NCBI RefSeq assembly: GCF_010727325.1
Contig: NZ_AP022565.1
Location: 3,658,001 to 3,722,000, forward strand
Length of the DNA: 64,000 nt
Origin: Mycolicibacterium alvei
GTDB lineage: Bacteria > Actinomycetota > Actinomycetes > Mycobacteriales > Mycobacteriaceae
Direction of reading: 5' to 3'
The notes under the pieces were generated by a model. That model made no database searches. It was not told the origin of the DNA and saw nothing but the letters and a program-made list of their open reading frames with translations. The position numbers and the translations under genes were made by a program. Below are positions 44,742-54,008 of the stretch, piece by piece. Within the stretch, counting starts at the first letter, position 1, and every line of letters starts with the position of its first letter.

Positions 44742-46229
44742 TTAGTACGCGATGACTTTGGTCTGTAGATGCTGTTCGAATCCCTCGAGTCCGTTCTGCC
44801 TGCCGATGCCGCTCATCTTGTAGCCACCGAACGGTGCGTCGGCACCGTAGAAGATGGCGCCGTTGACGTTGATCGATCCGCTGCGAATGCGTCGGGCGAC
44901 AGCCATCGCACGGTCGGGGTCGCCAAGGACGGTGCCCGCCAGCCCGTACATAGAGTCGTTGGCCATCGCGACGGCGCCGTCGTCTCCGCCGTCGTAGGGC
45001 GTGATCGTGATCACGGGGCCGAAGATCTCCTCCTTGAATACTCGGTGATCGGGGGCGACATCAGCGAGAATCGTTGGGGAGACGAAATATCCGCGATCTA
45101 AACCGTCGGGCTTGCCTCCGCCGACGGTGACCCTGGCGCCCTGTTGTTGGGCAACCTCGATGTAGCTGATCACGCGGTCACGCTGCTTGGCCGACACCAG
45201 CGGCCCACAGAAGTTAACCGGGTCGCTTGGGTCGCCGACAGTCACCGCGCCGAAAGCCGCCGTGGCCAATTCGACGGCTTCGTCATAGTGCTTGCGCGGC
45301 ACCAGCATCCTGGTCATCAATGCGCAGCCCTGACCCGAGTGCATAAGCGCGCCAATGCATCCAGGCACGGTCTCGGCCAACGCGGCGTCCTCGAGCAACA
45401 GATAGACAGATTTGCCGCCCAGCTCTAGCAGGTTGCGCTTCATTGTCGGCGCGGTGAGTCGCTGGATCAGTTCGCCGACCACGGTCGAACCAGTGAACGA
45501 GATCATATCGACCCGCGGATCAGTAAGCAGACGCTGAGCGACCGCGTTGTCCGACGCGGTGACGACGTTAAACACGCCGGCGGGGATGTCGGTCTTCTCG
45601 GCGATGACGCGACCCCACCGCAGTGCGCTCCATGGCGTCTCGATCGGGGCCTTGAGCACCATCGTGTTCCCGGTGGCCAGGATTTGGCCCACCTTGTTGC
45701 TGATGATCTCAGTGGGGAAGTTCCACGGTGTGATGGCGCCGACGACACCCATGGCTTCCTTGACCACGACGCGCTGGTATGGCACACCCATCAACGCGGC
45801 CTCGTCGAGTTGGCGCTCCCAGGTGAACTCGGAAATGTACTGAGCGGGCCAGCGGATCGCATCGGTCAGCGGCCAGTCCAATTGCGCGATGTAGGTCATG
45901 CCCACAGGGGCGCCCGCTTCGGCAACCAATTCGGCCCGCATGTCCTCCTTCTCCAGCTGCAGCGCGTTATGCAACTGCATCAGGCAATGCTGGCGGAAAT
46001 CGTGGTTGGTCGACCAGTCGGTGGTATCGAACGCGCGTCGCGCGGCTGCGATCGCCGCATCCATGTCCTGGGCGTCGGCATCGGCCGCTATACCGAGGAC
46101 CTCTTCGGTGGACGGGTTCAGGTTGTCCGCAGTCCGGCCGCCGGCCGCCTCCCGCAGGTGGCCGTCAATGAACAGCCTGGTCTCGGGGTGGAATTGGACA
46201 GTAGTGGCGGCGACTGGCAAAGCTGTCAT
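44742..46229 (-). CDS. Aldehyde dehydrogenase (NAD(P)-dependent)
   Basis: 495-residue member of the ALDH superfamily. NAD-binding GVVGAITPWNFP, SFTGSTVVGE, catalytic Glu in NLLELGGKS, catalytic Cys in HSGQGCALMTRM and EEIFGPVITI. All key residues are present. ATG 46229 has a weak Shine-Dalgarno region (GAGAGGGAGC). Likely oxidises a fatty or cyclic aldehyde to an acid that enters the adjacent acyl-CoA pathway (inference from context). Divergent from the FadR-type regulator gene at 46509. Confidence 0.92.
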   Translation of the reverse strand: MTALPVAATTVQFHPETRLFIDGHLREAAGGRTADNLNPSTEEVLGIAADADAQDMDAAIAAARRAFDTTDWSTNHDFRQHCLMQLHNALQLEKEDMRAELVAEAGAPVGMTYIAQLDWPLTDAIRWPAQYISEFTWERQLDEAALMGVPYQRVVVKEAMGVVGAITPWNFPTEIISNKVGQILATGNTMVLKAPIETPWSALRWGRVIAEKTDIPAGVFNVVTASDNAVAQRLLTDPRVDMISFTGSTVVGELIQRLTAPTMKRNLLELGGKSVYLLLEDAALAETVPGCIGALMHSGQGCALMTRMLVPRKHYDEAVELATAAFGAVTVGDPSDPVNFCGPLVSAKQRDRVISYIEVAQQQGARVTVGGGKPDGLDRGYFVSPTILADVAPDHRVFKEEIFGPVITITPYDGGDDGAVAMANDSMYGLAGTVLGDPDRAMAVARRIRSGSINVNGAIFYGADAPFGGYKMSGIGRQNGLEGFEQHLQTKVIAY

Positions 46230-46508
46230 TGCGCTCCCTCTCGCAGAAGTCTCCGGTTAGGTTATGCTGCCAAACAGCGAACTGTCTATCTGGTAAAAGG
46301 TTTAACGAATTGCGTCTCAGGCTCGGCGTTATTTACAAATCGAGGGGCTTCGGGCACATGTACACCCCTTGTCGATCCCTTGACCGACCTGTTCACAGTG
46401 CGCCCACCGGTGACGGCTGAAGGATCGCGATCTCGACGTACGGCTCCGCGCAACTGGCCTAGGTGAGGGGCACTGTGCCATGTCATCAGTAGTTGTGGAG
46501 GTTGCTCA
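46230..46508. promoter_or_regulatory. Divergent promoter region ALDH / GntR
   Basis: 279 nt without a gene. Contains the short palindrome ACAGcgaaCTGT (46274-46285), a possible regulator site. The GntR gene has GGAGG upstream of GTG 46509. No strong operator can be named. Confidence 0.3.
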
Positions 46509-47243
46509 GTGGACGCTTCCGGCCTTCGGGCGCCGAAGGTGGCCGATCGTTTCGCCAACGAGTTGCGTCGGATGCTCATCGGCGGCGAGATAGCCGAGGG
46601 AACCATGCTGCCCCCGGAACCGGCACTCATGGAACACTACGGAGTGTCGAGACCGACGCTGCGGGAGGCGTTCCGCGTGTTGGAATCCGAGTCGCTGATC
46701 CAGATGTGCCGTGGGAGGAGTGGCGGTGCCCGCGTTACCCGCCCCCGGCGCGAAACCCTGGCGCGCTATGCGGGTCTGATCCTGGAGTACGAAGGGGTCA
46801 CCGTCAAGGACGTCTGCGACGCCAGGGCCGCGCTTGAGGTGCCGATGGTCCAACATCTGACGATGAACCGCGACCCCCGGGTGATCACCGAACTCGAGCG
46901 CATCGTCGATCGTGAAGTGCAAATGAACCCCGGCGCCAGCGACCAACTCAGCGACTTCCACGCCGCGATCGCCCGGTTATCCGGCAACGACACCCTCCAG
47001 ATCATCAGCCACATGCTGCGCCACATCATCGAGAAGACCAACCGCTCCATGCAAAGCGCCAAAGGGAAGCGCCTCGAGCAGGCGGTCCGTCGGTCAGTCA
47101 AGACCCACCGGATGGTGCTGAACGCGATCAGAGCCGGCGACGTCGCGGAAGCCGGTGAACTCTGGCGGCGGCACGTGCAGAACGGCGACGAATTCGTCTT
47201 GACGGCATCTGAGATGTCCGCGGCAGTGGACCTTCTCGAATGA
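46509..47243 (+). CDS. GntR/FadR-subfamily (FCD) regulator
   Basis: 244-residue regulator. Winged helix at residues 10-75 (LMEHYGVSRPTLREAFRVLE), FCD domain in the C-terminal 150 residues with metal/effector-binding histidines (DFHAAIARL, SVKTHRMVLNAI). GTG 46509 with a clear Shine-Dalgarno sequence. It is a close paralogue of the regulator at 63473 (same LMExxxVSRPTLREAFR-LESE motif). Probably controls the acyl-CoA gene cluster in response to an acyl-CoA or organic acid; inferred. Confidence 0.88.
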   Translation: MDASGLRAPKVADRFANELRRMLIGGEIAEGTMLPPEPALMEHYGVSRPTLREAFRVLESESLIQMCRGRSGGARVTRPRRETLARYAGLILEYEGVTVKDVCDARAALEVPMVQHLTMNRDPRVITELERIVDREVQMNPGASDQLSDFHAAIARLSGNDTLQIISHMLRHIIEKTNRSMQSAKGKRLEQAVRRSVKTHRMVLNAIRAGDVAEAGELWRRHVQNGDEFVLTASEMSAAVDLLE

Positions 47244-47704
47244 AGCTAATGGCGCGTGGAAAAGTTGCGGCACTCGTTCGAAGACGTGCGCGGGATGGGC
47301 ATACTGCGTCCCGCGAGGGTGGTCAGCTGGGATGACTGCAGTGGTGTCGGATGAGCTTGCCGCCTCAGTCCAAGCGGGCGGCGGCGTGGTAGGTGTGCAA
47401 TCCAGAGCGAATTTGATCGAACATGTTGTATAAGAAAGAGTTTGGGCATATGGCCAGGATTTCACGTTCAATCGCGCCCTGTACCGGCACCGAGGACGCG
47501 TTTGGTCCCCCGGTCGGAGGCAGTGGTACAGGTGAGCATGGTCGCTGTTGAATGCTCTCACACTGCTGGCGCAACCTCTCCTACGCGGAGGCCCGCCTAC
47601 CAGCTAGTAGTTTGACCCCTTAAACCTCCTGTCCTACGTTCACTTCAAGTTCAGAACAAATGCGCGAATTTTGCGGCCCCACTACATCTTCGAAGGAGAA
47701 ATTC
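47244..47704. other. 461-nt gap with a weak hairpin
   Basis: No gene is supported. CGCGGGA/TCCCGCG (47289-47295 and 47309-47315) is a short hairpin after the GntR gene. The rest holds no start signal or motif that I can name and may contain decayed sequence. GAAGGAG precedes the thiolase start. Confidence 0.4.
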
Positions 47705-48850
47705 ATGGCTGAAGCGGTCATCGTTGAGGCGGTGCGCTCGCCAGTAGGTAAGCGCAACGGCGCCCTGTCGGGGGTGCACCCGTCGGAGCTGTCGGCGCAG
47801 GTGCTAAATGCTCTGGTGCAACGCGCCGGCATCGATCCCGCCCTCGTTGACGATGTGATCTGGGGCTGCGTTATGCAGGTCGGTGAGCAGGCCCTCGATA
47901 TCGCCCGCACTGCCGTGCTGACCGCTGGCTGGCCTGAGACCGTGCCTGGTGTCACCGTCGACCGACAGTGCGGTTCAAGCCAGCAGTCGCTGCATTTCGC
48001 CGTCGCCGGTGTGGTGGCCGGCCACTATGACGTCGTGGTCGCCGGTGGCGTTGAGTCGATGTCGCGTACCCCGATGGGCTCGTCGCTGGCCAACGGTGGA
48101 CATCCACACCCGGAGCCCTTCCGCGCCCGCTATCGCCAGACCCCCAACCAGGGCACCGGCGCCGAAATGATCGCTCAGAAGTGGGGGCTGTCGCGCACCC
48201 AGCTCGACGAGTTCTCGCTGCGATCGCATGAAAAGGCTGCTGCCGCACAGGATTCTGGTGCCTTCAAGGACCAGATCGTTGGTATCAAGGACGAGGACGG
48301 CAACGTCGTGCTGGAGGACGGTGGTATCCGCCGCGGCGGCACTGTCGAGTCCATGGCCGCCATCAAGCCCGCTTTCAAGGAGAACGGTGTCATCCACGCG
48401 GGTAACTCCAGCCAGATCTCCGACGGCTCGGCGGCGTTATTGATTACCTCGGCGCAGAAGGCAAAAGAGCTTGGGCTCAAGCCGATTGCTAAGGTGCACA
48501 CTGCGGTGCTAGCCGGCGCCGACCCGGTCATCATGCTGACCGCGCCGATCCCGGCCACCCAGAAGGCACTGGCCAAGTCCGGCCTCAGCGTCGATGCGAT
48601 CGGCGCGTTCGAGGTCAACGAGGCGTTCGCTTCGGTGCCGCTGGCGTGGCTGAAGGAGATCGGCGCCAACGAGAGCACGCTCAACCCCAACGGCGGCGCC
48701 ATCGCCCTCGGCCACCCGCTCGGTGGGTCTGGCGCGCGCATCCTCACCACGCTGCTTTACCATATGCGGGACAACAACATTCAGTACGGCCTGCAGACCA
48801 TGTGTGAGGGTGGCGGCCAGGCCAACGCGACCATACTGGAACTGCTATAG
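47705..48850 (+). CDS. Acetyl-CoA C-acyltransferase (thiolase)
   Basis: 381-residue degradative thiolase (FadA type). Catalytic Cys in VDRQCGSSQQ (about residue 90), GHPLGGSG with the active-site His, and second Cys in MCEGGGQAN. NEAF motif in FEVNEAFAS. Cleaves 3-ketoacyl-CoA to acetyl-CoA or propionyl-CoA plus shortened acyl-CoA. ATG 47705 with GAAGGAG upstream; the frame opens at 47660. Last step of the acyl-CoA cycle built by the neighbours. Confidence 0.92.
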   Translation: MAEAVIVEAVRSPVGKRNGALSGVHPSELSAQVLNALVQRAGIDPALVDDVIWGCVMQVGEQALDIARTAVLTAGWPETVPGVTVDRQCGSSQQSLHFAVAGVVAGHYDVVVAGGVESMSRTPMGSSLANGGHPHPEPFRARYRQTPNQGTGAEMIAQKWGLSRTQLDEFSLRSHEKAAAAQDSGAFKDQIVGIKDEDGNVVLEDGGIRRGGTVESMAAIKPAFKENGVIHAGNSSQISDGSAALLITSAQKAKELGLKPIAKVHTAVLAGADPVIMLTAPIPATQKALAKSGLSVDAIGAFEVNEAFASVPLAWLKEIGANESTLNPNGGAIALGHPLGGSGARILTTLLYHMRDNNIQYGLQTMCEGGGQANATILELL

Positions 48851-49174
48851 CCGCCCGCATCTGCCGCTCGGCGCTCCATGGCGGAGACTGTGCAACCGCG
48901 CTGTGATGTTCGCCGGCTCTGCCGTTTCGCGAGGCGACAATGGCTGAGGTCGTAACGTTCATCCAAGGTATTTGTGCGGAGTCGGTCCCGCAGCCTAGCG
49001 GTCCGCTCCCTGGCGATTCACTGGGGATGGCCGCTCTGGTATGTGAGCGAGTGCGCCAGTACGGCGTTCGAGGGCGTCACCATTATCTGGCAACTACGTC
49101 AACTAGCATTGCTGCCCCCTTTGAAGGGTGAGCCGTCCCGGGCCGGCATCAAACCCGGCACGGTTCAGCCTTAG
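48851..49174. other. 324-nt gap, no gene supported
   Basis: Between the thiolase and the CoA-transferase remnant. An open frame at 48940-49131 has no homology that I recognise and no clear ribosome-binding site. Possibly decayed sequence. Confidence 0.4.
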
Positions 49175-49690
49175 GTCGCGTTGCTCACGAGGTCGGCGCC
49201 GATCGCGACGATGACGTCGGCTTCGGTGACGCCGGTGCCAGTTCGTGCAGGATCAAGGTTCCGTCGCCCGGTACGTCGATGATGTACGGGTTGGTGAGCG
49301 GCAGGTGTGCGTGATCTTTGGGTTGCCTGCATGGGCAGTGTGTTCCGTCAGGATGATGACCTGGGCCGCGCCGTGGACGAGATCGACCGCACCGCCCATC
49401 CTCTAGACCACCTTGCCTGGCACCATCGAGCTGGCCAGATCGCCGGTCGTTGACACCTCAATGCCGTCCAGCACCGCGGTGTCGACGTGGCCACCGCGGA
49501 TCACTCCGAACGACAGCGTCGAATCGAATTATGCCGCACCAAGATTGACGGTCCGTCTCCTCTCCAGTATTGATCAGGTTGGCGTCGACATGGTGATCGT
49601 CCGGATACGGACCCGTCCTGAGGACGCCGTCCTCGGAGTGCAGGGTGACGTTGTGTTGGGGAGTCGTCGCCGGAGTTCGAGTTTCCGAAC
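49175..49690 (-). pseudogene. Decayed 3-oxoacid CoA-transferase subunit B
   Basis: Minus-strand fragments align in order with the B subunit of 3-oxoacid/3-oxoadipate CoA-transferases. They are VTLHSEDGVLRTGP, then DANLINTGEET, then [31 protein letters not shown], an in-frame [27 protein letters not shown], and after a frameshift [11 protein letters not shown], and after another VTEADVIVAIGADLV. At least one stop and two or more frameshifts separate the pieces. No A subunit is found beside it. The catalytic Glu region at the N-terminus is missing or scrambled. Confidence 0.75.
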
Positions 49691-49775
49691 GTCGACGGTG
49701 TAGATGGAGGTGAAGGTGCGGGGGCGGGGAGCCTTTGATAACTCACTGGTTGCCTTTGCCGCGCAGCACCTTTCG

Positions 49776-50477
49776 TCAGGAGGGCACGCGATCTTGCGGG
49801 GACATGGTAACGACCGTTGCGGGAAACGCGTCGATATCGGAAGCAATTTCCACAGCCTGGCGTCCGATTTCCTGATCCGTGAGCCAGTCCGGCTTGGCTA
49901 CGTCGCGTGTCGATCGGCCGTTGACGTTGGAGGCGATCATCAGCTCACGGATGTGCACGCCGGATCCGCGGGATTCCTTGGCGAAGCCGCGGATCAGGGA
50001 TCGCTGGGCTGCCTGGGCCATCGACATCGGGGCCATGTTTGGGAATACGACGTCGGCCATTCCGCCACCGATCGCCAGGTATACCGCATTCGGCTTCAGC
50101 AGTGGGAGGAGCACTTTCGCGGCGTTGAAGTGCAACCGCAAGTAGCGATCAAAGTAGTCGGCGATGCCGTCAAAGGTGCATTGGGCGAGGGGTTTGGCAG
50201 GCCATGGTGCGCCTATCGCGGTCACCACGGCGTCGAGCTGGTCAACGCCGGCGGTGTCGGCCAGGTCTCGGGTACTGGTTTCGGTCGCCAAATCGCCGAC
50301 AAGTGTGGACAGTCGCGCGTCCGGGGTCTGTCGGCGAACCTCGTTGCTCACGTCGCGGAGATTTTCCGCCGAACGGCCGGCGCCAAATACCTGCCAGCCG
50401 GCCGCCGCAAACGTGCCCGTGACACCCCGGCCGACATCTCCCGCTGCGCCGATAACAAGTGCCTGCTTCACTGTCAC
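49776..50477 (-). CDS. SDR-fold protein lacking the canonical Tyr-x-x-x-Lys
   Basis: 233-residue Rossmann protein. GAAGDVGRG near residues 10-18 and the V(V)TAIG position after strand 4 fit a short-chain dehydrogenase. The catalytic stretch reads PMSMAQAAQRSL instead of YxASK. It may be an atypical reductase or have lost catalysis. ATG 50477; no strong Shine-Dalgarno sequence seen. In the cluster between the CoA-transferase remnant and the amidohydrolase, same strand. Confidence 0.7.
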   Translation of the reverse strand: MTVKQALVIGAAGDVGRGVTGTFAAAGWQVFGAGRSAENLRDVSNEVRRQTPDARLSTLVGDLATETSTRDLADTAGVDQLDAVVTAIGAPWPAKPLAQCTFDGIADYFDRYLRLHFNAAKVLLPLLKPNAVYLAIGGGMADVVFPNMAPMSMAQAAQRSLIRGFAKESRGSGVHIRELMIASNVNGRSTRDVAKPDWLTDQEIGRQAVEIASDIDAFPATVVTMSPQDRVPS

Positions 50478-50583
50478 ATCTCCGTTCTGGGTTGTTGCCG
50501 TTGAGCGTCACCCACTACAAGGGCGGGAACCGTCCCAGTTCCGGGCACAGCCCCTTAGCGGGAAACCAACATGCCTATTTACG

Positions 50584-51801
50584 TCAGGCGGTTGTTAAGT
50601 TGTGGACGGGTTGTGGGTTTCGGACCGGGATGCCGAGGAGTCGGCGGGCGTTGTCGCCCATGAAGTCTCGGGTGCGTTGCGCGTCCATGCCTTCGGCGTA
50701 CCGGTAGTAATCCTTGGGTTCGGCGAGTCCTTCGGGGTGTGGGTAGTCGGAGCCGAAGAGCACTCTGTCCCAGCCGACGCGGCTGACGACGTCTTCGACG
50801 GAGCCTTCCCAGAAGGGGCTGACCCAGATGTTGCGGCGGAACACCTCCAAGGGGTGTTCGTCGAAGGCTTGGGGCATCTTGGCGTACATGCTCTCGAAGT
50901 CCTCGAACAGCTGACGGATCCAGGCGCTGCCATTCTCGACACTGGCGATCCGCAGTTTCGGGAAGCGGGTCAAGGTGCCATGGCAGATGAGACTGACGAC
51001 CATGTCGGAGATCTCGCGGTGGCCCAGCACCATCCACCGGAAGGCGCCCATCTCGAAGAAGCTGCCCGAGCCTGCCGGCTCCCACCGGCTGACGTAGCTA
51101 TCCAGTGGGGGTTGGCTGGCGTGCAGCACGACCGGGATGCCGGCCTGCTCGACATCGCTCCAGAACGGGTCAAACTCGGGCAGCGCCGGCGAGCGCCAAC
51201 CCCGGTAGCCCTTGACCGGCGCCGGCTTCATCAACACCGCCTTGGCCCCGTTGTCCAGCACGTACTCCAGCTCGCGGCGGGCGTCATCGACCAGGGCCGC
51301 GGTGATGACCGGGGTCATGTAGAGCCGATTGTCGTAGGTGTAGCCCCAGGTTTCGAGCATCCACTGGTTGAGCGCGTGGATTATCGCGACGACCAGTTCG
51401 GGATCTTCGGCTGCGGAATGCTCGACGAGGTTGGCCAGCGTCGGGTAGACCAGCGCTTCGTCCACGCCGTGGGCATTCATCATTTCAATCCGGGCGGCGG
51501 GGTTGCGGAATGCCGGGATGGAATCGATCGGTTCGCCGGTCATCTCCCGCAGGCTCAGCCCTTCGGGGTTGTCTCCGGCATAGAACTTCTCGTGCGCGCC
51601 GGGCGCTGCGACGCGATCGAACGTGGGGTTCGGGATGAAGTCGGTGATCTTACCGAGAATGGAGATCCGGGTGTGCCGCCCAATCTGGACGAATTGCACC
51701 GCCTTGCGGAACCGTTCGGGCAGGTGCTTGGTCAGCGCATCCGGTGTCTCGTACATGTGCTGGTCGGCATCGAAAATCGGGGCGTCGGTGAACTTATCCA
51801 C
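50584..51801 (-). CDS. Amidohydrolase-2 family metal-dependent hydrolase
   Basis: 405-residue TIM-barrel protein of the ACMSD/amidohydrolase-related type. FDADQHMYE near the N-terminus supplies the first metal ligands. VVLHASQPP and later FGSDYPHPEG give a His and the final Asp. Members include decarboxylases and hydrolases, often in aromatic or steroid ring degradation. In mycobacterial catabolic clusters such genes sit beside acyl-CoA dehydrogenases; ring or lactone hydrolysis is a guess. Divergent from the enoyl-CoA hydratase gene across a 222-nt region with repeated operators. Confidence 0.8.
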   Translation of the reverse strand: MDKFTDAPIFDADQHMYETPDALTKHLPERFRKAVQFVQIGRHTRISILGKITDFIPNPTFDRVAAPGAHEKFYAGDNPEGLSLREMTGEPIDSIPAFRNPAARIEMMNAHGVDEALVYPTLANLVEHSAAEDPELVVAIIHALNQWMLETWGYTYDNRLYMTPVITAALVDDARRELEYVLDNGAKAVLMKPAPVKGYRGWRSPALPEFDPFWSDVEQAGIPVVLHASQPPLDSYVSRWEPAGSGSFFEMGAFRWMVLGHREISDMVVSLICHGTLTRFPKLRIASVENGSAWIRQLFEDFESMYAKMPQAFDEHPLEVFRRNIWVSPFWEGSVEDVVSRVGWDRVLFGSDYPHPEGLAEPKDYYRYAEGMDAQRTRDFMGDNARRLLGIPVRNPQPVHNLTTA

Positions 51802-51843
51802 GTGTCTTCCACCTCAAAGTTTGGTCGGTTGTTTACGTGACAC

Positions 51844-51857
51844 TAGAACTAGTTGAC
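51844..51857. promoter_or_regulatory. KstR-like motif TAGAACTAGTTGAC
   Basis: Matches TNNAACNNGTTNNA, the consensus I recall for the cholesterol regulator KstR, except for the last base. It overlaps the first TTGACAAAAACGTCAA element. Confidence 0.3.
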
Positions 51858-51868
51858 AAAAACGTCAA
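51853..51868. promoter_or_regulatory. Operator candidate TTGACAAAAACGTCAA, copy 1
   Basis: Palindromic TTGAC-N6-GTCAA in the divergent region between the amidohydrolase and enoyl-CoA hydratase genes, near the amidohydrolase start. Confidence 0.5.
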
Positions 51869-51941
51869 TCCGCTTCAGCACGTCCGTGAACAGGATTTAT
51901 GTGCGCATCGGGCCAGCTGCTATAAGGCCTTAACGGATAAG

Positions 51942-51957
51942 TTGACAAAAACGTCAG
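51942..51957. promoter_or_regulatory. Operator candidate TTGACAAAAACGTCAG, copy 2, with -35 TTGACA
   Basis: Same 15-nt core 89 nt from copy 1. TTGACA doubles as a -35 box, with TACCAT 19 nt later (51967-51972) as a possible -10 for the six-kilobase ECH-ACAD operon. Confidence 0.5.
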
Positions 51958-52023
51958 CCGATGGCCTACCATGGGCGAGGCTGTGCTGCCAGGTTGCGCG
52001 AAACACGAATGATGGGGAAGTCC

Positions 52024-52830
52024 ATGCCAAATCCTTTCGAGCCCGAGTTGCTCATTGAGGCTCACGGCGCGGTGCGCGTCGTCACACTGAACCGGCCGGA
52101 GGCGCTCAACGCCACGAACGAGGCGCTGCACGGTGCTTTGCAGGCGGTGTGGGGCCACCTGGCCCAAGATGCCGATGCCCGCGCGGTCGTGCTCACGGGG
52201 GCCGGTCGGGCATTCAGCGCTGGCGGCGATTTCGAACACTTTGTGGAGTTGTGGGATGACCGACCGCGGCGTCGGCGGGAGATCGACGGGGCGCGGCGGC
52301 TGTTGACTGAGATGGTGGACTTCCCGTTGCCGGTGGTCGCCGCGGTCAATGGTCCGGCGGTCGGGTTGGGCTGCAATCTGGCGGTGCTCAGCGACATCGT
52401 GCTCATCGCGGAGAGCGCCTACATTTCCGACCCGCATGTCAGTGTTGGGCTGACCGCCGCCGACGGCGGGGCGCCGACGTGGCCGCTGTTGATGAGCATG
52501 CTGCGTGCCAAGGAGTACCTGCTGACCAGCGAGCGGATCCCCGCCGAACAGGCCGTCGCGCTCGGCCTGGCCAACCGGGTGGTCCCCGATGCCGAGCTCT
52601 TGAAGCAGGCCCTGGCGGTCGCGCAGAAAATTGCCAGTCTGCCGCCCCAAGCAGTGCAGAGCACCAAACGAGCCTTGAATATGCACATCAAACGCGCCGT
52701 GGCGGGGGTGCTGGAGTACGCGCTGTCCGAGGAATTCGACTCGTTCGAAACCGTGGAACATCAGGCGTTGGTCACCAGCTTCCTGCAGCGTGCGAAAGCC
52801 AAGGCAACGCAGGCAAAGTCGCCGTCATGA
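52024..52830 (+). CDS. Enoyl-CoA hydratase/isomerase
   Basis: 268-residue crotonase-fold protein: RVVTLNRPEALNATN, oxyanion-hole GAGRAFSAGGDF, VVAAVNGPAVGLGCNLAV. The usual catalytic Glu positions are replaced (SDPHVSVGLTAADGGAP has Asp and Ala), so it may be an isomerase or lyase rather than a classic hydratase. ATG 52024 has GGGGAAG upstream; an earlier in-frame ATG at 51961 overlaps the promoter. First gene of a five-gene operon, ATGA overlap with the next. Confidence 0.85.
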   Translation: MPNPFEPELLIEAHGAVRVVTLNRPEALNATNEALHGALQAVWGHLAQDADARAVVLTGAGRAFSAGGDFEHFVELWDDRPRRRREIDGARRLLTEMVDFPLPVVAAVNGPAVGLGCNLAVLSDIVLIAESAYISDPHVSVGLTAADGGAPTWPLLMSMLRAKEYLLTSERIPAEQAVALGLANRVVPDAELLKQALAVAQKIASLPPQAVQSTKRALNMHIKRAVAGVLEYALSEEFDSFETVEHQALVTSFLQRAKAKATQAKSPS

Positions 52831-54008
52831 CAACTGGTTCGCCGATCGTCGCCGAGCAGTCGATCTTCACCGATGACTTGTGGGCCTACCGGCACGCGGT
52901 GCGCAGCTACATCACCGCCGAGCCGGCATTGCAGCGGTGGTGCGGGACTCACTATCGCTCGACCGAAGAACACATGTCCGAGCATGCGGCACTGATGGCG
53001 CAGCTCTTTGCTAGCGGCTGGAGCCGGTACGGGTGGCCGCAAGCGGCCGGCGGTTTCGGTGGCGATGAGCGTCACCGTGCGGTGCTCTACGACGAACTCA
53101 GCGCGGCCGGGGTCGACGTGCCCGAGCAGCAGATGTTGCTGGAGACGCTGGGACCGGCGGTGCTGCGTTTCGCCCCGGCGTTGGCGTCCGAGTTCCTGCC
53201 GGCCTATCTTTCCGGCGAGGAATGGTGGTCGCAGTCATTCTCTGAGCCTGACGCTGGCAGTGACCTCGCCGGGCTGCGCTGCCGCGCGCGCCGCGACGGC
53301 GACACCTACGTCGTGTCCGGTCAAAAGATCTGGACCAGCCATGGCGCCACTGCCCGCCGCCTGATCTGCCTTTTGCGGACCGGCACATTGGAGAGTCGCC
53401 ACCGTGGCCTGACGATGATCATGGTCGACACCGATACCCCTGGCGTCTCGATCCGCCCGATCGCATTGGCGAGCGGGCAGAACGAGCTGTCCGAAGTGTT
53501 TTTCGACGACGCCGTAGTGCCTGCGTCACGGCTGGTCGGTGCCGAGGGTCAAGGCTGGCAGGTCGCGATGTTCCTGTTGCAGTTCGAACGCGCGATGTAT
53601 GCCTGGCTCAGCGCCACTGTCGCCGCCCGCAAGCTGCGAGAGCTGCGGGAGACCCTGGCGGAACTGCCGGACGGCGGTGTGCGCCGACTGGGCGAGTGTT
53701 ACGCCGACATTGTCACCCTCAAGGCACGCAGCGCCCAAACCGTACGCCGGCTCGCCGCGGGTGAAGCGGTGGGGCCGGAGGCCAGCGTGGACAAGATCTT
53801 GTTGGCGACCGCGGAGACCGGGCTACACGACTTGGCGCGTGATTTGTTGCCCCACGAGTTCCTGTTTGGCGACGGACCCGTGGCGGGACACTGGCGCGAC
53901 GACTGGTGGTACAGCAGAGCCTCGACCATCATGGGAGGGTCCGCTGAGGTTCAGCGCGGCATCATCGCAGATCGCGTTCTTGGACTTCCCAAGGAGACGA
54001 GCTCGTGA
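52827..54008 (+). CDS. Acyl-CoA dehydrogenase, full-length member of pair 1
   Basis: 393-residue FAD-dependent acyl-CoA dehydrogenase (mycobacterial FadE). FAD/substrate motif SFSEPDAGSDLAGL, KIWTSHG, and C-terminal MGGSAEVQRGIIADRVLGLP with the FAD-adjacent Glu. Start ATG 52827 overlaps the hydratase stop; the frame opens at 52479. The next gene is a shorter ACAD. In mycobacteria such neighbours form alpha2beta2 enzymes for bulky CoA esters. Confidence 0.9.
   Translation: MTTGSPIVAEQSIFTDDLWAYRHAVRSYITAEPALQRWCGTHYRSTEEHMSEHAALMAQLFASGWSRYGWPQAAGGFGGDERHRAVLYDELSAAGVDVPEQQMLLETLGPAVLRFAPALASEFLPAYLSGEEWWSQSFSEPDAGSDLAGLRCRARRDGDTYVVSGQKIWTSHGATARRLICLLRTGTLESRHRGLTMIMVDTDTPGVSIRPIALASGQNELSEVFFDDAVVPASRLVGAEGQGWQVAMFLLQFERAMYAWLSATVAARKLRELRETLAELPDGGVRRLGECYADIVTLKARSAQTVRRLAAGEAVGPEASVDKILLATAETGLHDLARDLLPHEFLFGDGPVAGHWRDDWWYSRASTIMGGSAEVQRGIIADRVLGLPKETSS

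Noticed and set aside
48940..49131. Plus-strand 63-residue open frame after the thiolase
   Set aside because: No recognised similarity or initiation signal.
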